NCBI GenBank assembly: GCA_017547265.1
Contig: JAFYQC010000260.1
Coordinates: 1-7,023 of the forward strand
Reading direction: 5' to 3'
Origin: Kiritimatiellia bacterium
GTDB lineage: Bacteria > Verrucomicrobiota > Kiritimatiellia > RFP12 > UBA1067
DNA: 7,023 bases
Shown here: piece after piece, positions 6,732 through 7,023 of the stretch
Layout of the letters: each line of letters starts with the position of its first letter
Position numbering within the stretch: position 1 is the first letter of the stretch
Notes under the pieces: model-generated
The model's input: only the letters and a program-made list of their open reading frames with translations
Told to the model about the DNA's origin: nothing
The model's database searches: none
Position numbers and translations under genes: made by a program

Positions 6732-7023
6732 TCACTTTTCGGCCACAAGCTCGAATACGGCGGAATCGTAGTCCTTGTCGCCAAGCGAAACCGGAAGGCC
6801 AAACTTCATCAACGCCTCGCCTGTCGGGATCGTCTTTTCTTCCATCTCCGCCACGAAGTCGGTGCACTTGCCAAGAAGCGGCGAATGCGGCCTGCGCCAG
6901 CTCTCAGTGTTCAGCTCGCGAAGACGATAGCGCCTCTTCGGGTCGAGGCCCTGCATTACAAGCGGCGGCAAATAGTTCTTGCGCATGTCGCGGGAAAGTC
7001 CGTAGACGCAAACGATAGCATGG
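6732..7023 (-). CDS. Alpha-galactosidase (GH36-type), C-terminal fragment
   Basis: Only the last 96 residues lie in the window; the frame is open through the right edge, so the 5' part is outside. The visible part looks like the C-terminal beta-sandwich of GH36 alpha-galactosidases (melibiases), which release terminal alpha-linked galactose. The clues are an AIVCVYG beta strand, then L-x-x-L-V-M-Q-G-L-D-P-K-R-R-Y-R-L-R-E-L-N (the family's 'l-GLDP-x-x-x-Y-x-v-x-E-x-N' pattern), a G-x-x-L-M-K-F-G-L segment about 30 residues before the end, and a terminal SAVFEL strand. The catalytic domain is not visible, so neither activity nor cellular location can be tested here. The stop TGA (6732-6734) lies 2 nt before the ATG of the next gene, consistent with co-transcription and translational coupling. 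The call rests on family pattern recognition; another clan-D glycosidase with a similar C-terminal domain is the main alternative. Confidence 0.72.
   Translation of the reverse strand, partial: HAIVCVYGLSRDMRKNYLPPLVMQGLDPKRRYRLRELNTESWRRPHSPLLGKCTDFVAEMEEKTIPTGEALMKFGLPVSLGDKDYDSAVFELVAEK

Noticed and set aside
6730..6867. Upstream in-frame extension of the fusion protein to an ATG at 6867
   Set aside because: The extra 46 residues are Arg/Gly-rich with no domain, overlap the end of the alpha-galactosidase-like gene, and would bury the signal peptide that begins at 6729.
6374..7018. Plus-strand open frame of 214 codons near the right edge
   Set aside because: It is antisense to the GH130 module, the signal peptide and the GH36 C-terminus, and the protein is low-complexity Arg/Ser/Ala-rich without a motif.

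Overview
The window reads as part of a carbohydrate-degradation operon on the minus strand of a GC-rich bacterium. The order of transcription is: the 3' end of an alpha-galactosidase-like gene (6732-7023), a very large secreted three-module protein (1234-6729, 1831 aa), and a XylR-type sugar-responsive regulator (80-1237). After the regulator comes a short AT-rich gap (1-79) that holds what looks like a new promoter for another minus-strand gene starting just beyond the left edge. The abundance of secreted glycosidases, the XylR-like regulator next to them and the GC-rich composition suggest an uncultured polysaccharide degrader, possibly of the Kiritimatiellota/Lentisphaerota/Verrucomicrobiota group. 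That placement is an inference; no taxonomic marker gene is present.

The central gene is the remarkable one. After a Sec signal peptide it carries three units that are normally separate proteins: a GH130 beta-propeller (beta-mannoside phosphorylase/mannosidase family), a complete-looking GH78 alpha-L-rhamnosidase, and a GtaA-like six-hairpin unit (the DUF4964/DUF5127 - DUF4965 - DUF1793 family, named after fungal glutaminase A). All three share one uninterrupted reading frame with very short junctions, and only the first has a signal peptide. This predicts a single secreted or periplasmic polypeptide of roughly 200 kDa.

The genes are tightly packed. The alpha-galactosidase stop and the fusion start are 2 nt apart, and the fusion stop overlaps the regulator start as ATGA, so all three are probably translated from one message. 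The combined activities (alpha-galactosidase, beta-mannosidase or phosphorylase, alpha-rhamnosidase) suggest stepwise breakdown of a heteroglycan containing Gal, Man and Rha, with the regulator sensing a released sugar. The left-edge gap contains a good sigma-70-like promoter with a 25-bp imperfect palindrome over its -10 box, a second inverted repeat just upstream of the -35 box and a Shine-Dalgarno sequence. These make it a plausible target of the neighbouring regulator.

No RNA gene, mobile element, CRISPR array or long non-coding stretch was seen. Apart from bases 1-79 and the 2-nt gap at 6730-6731, the window is entirely coding.
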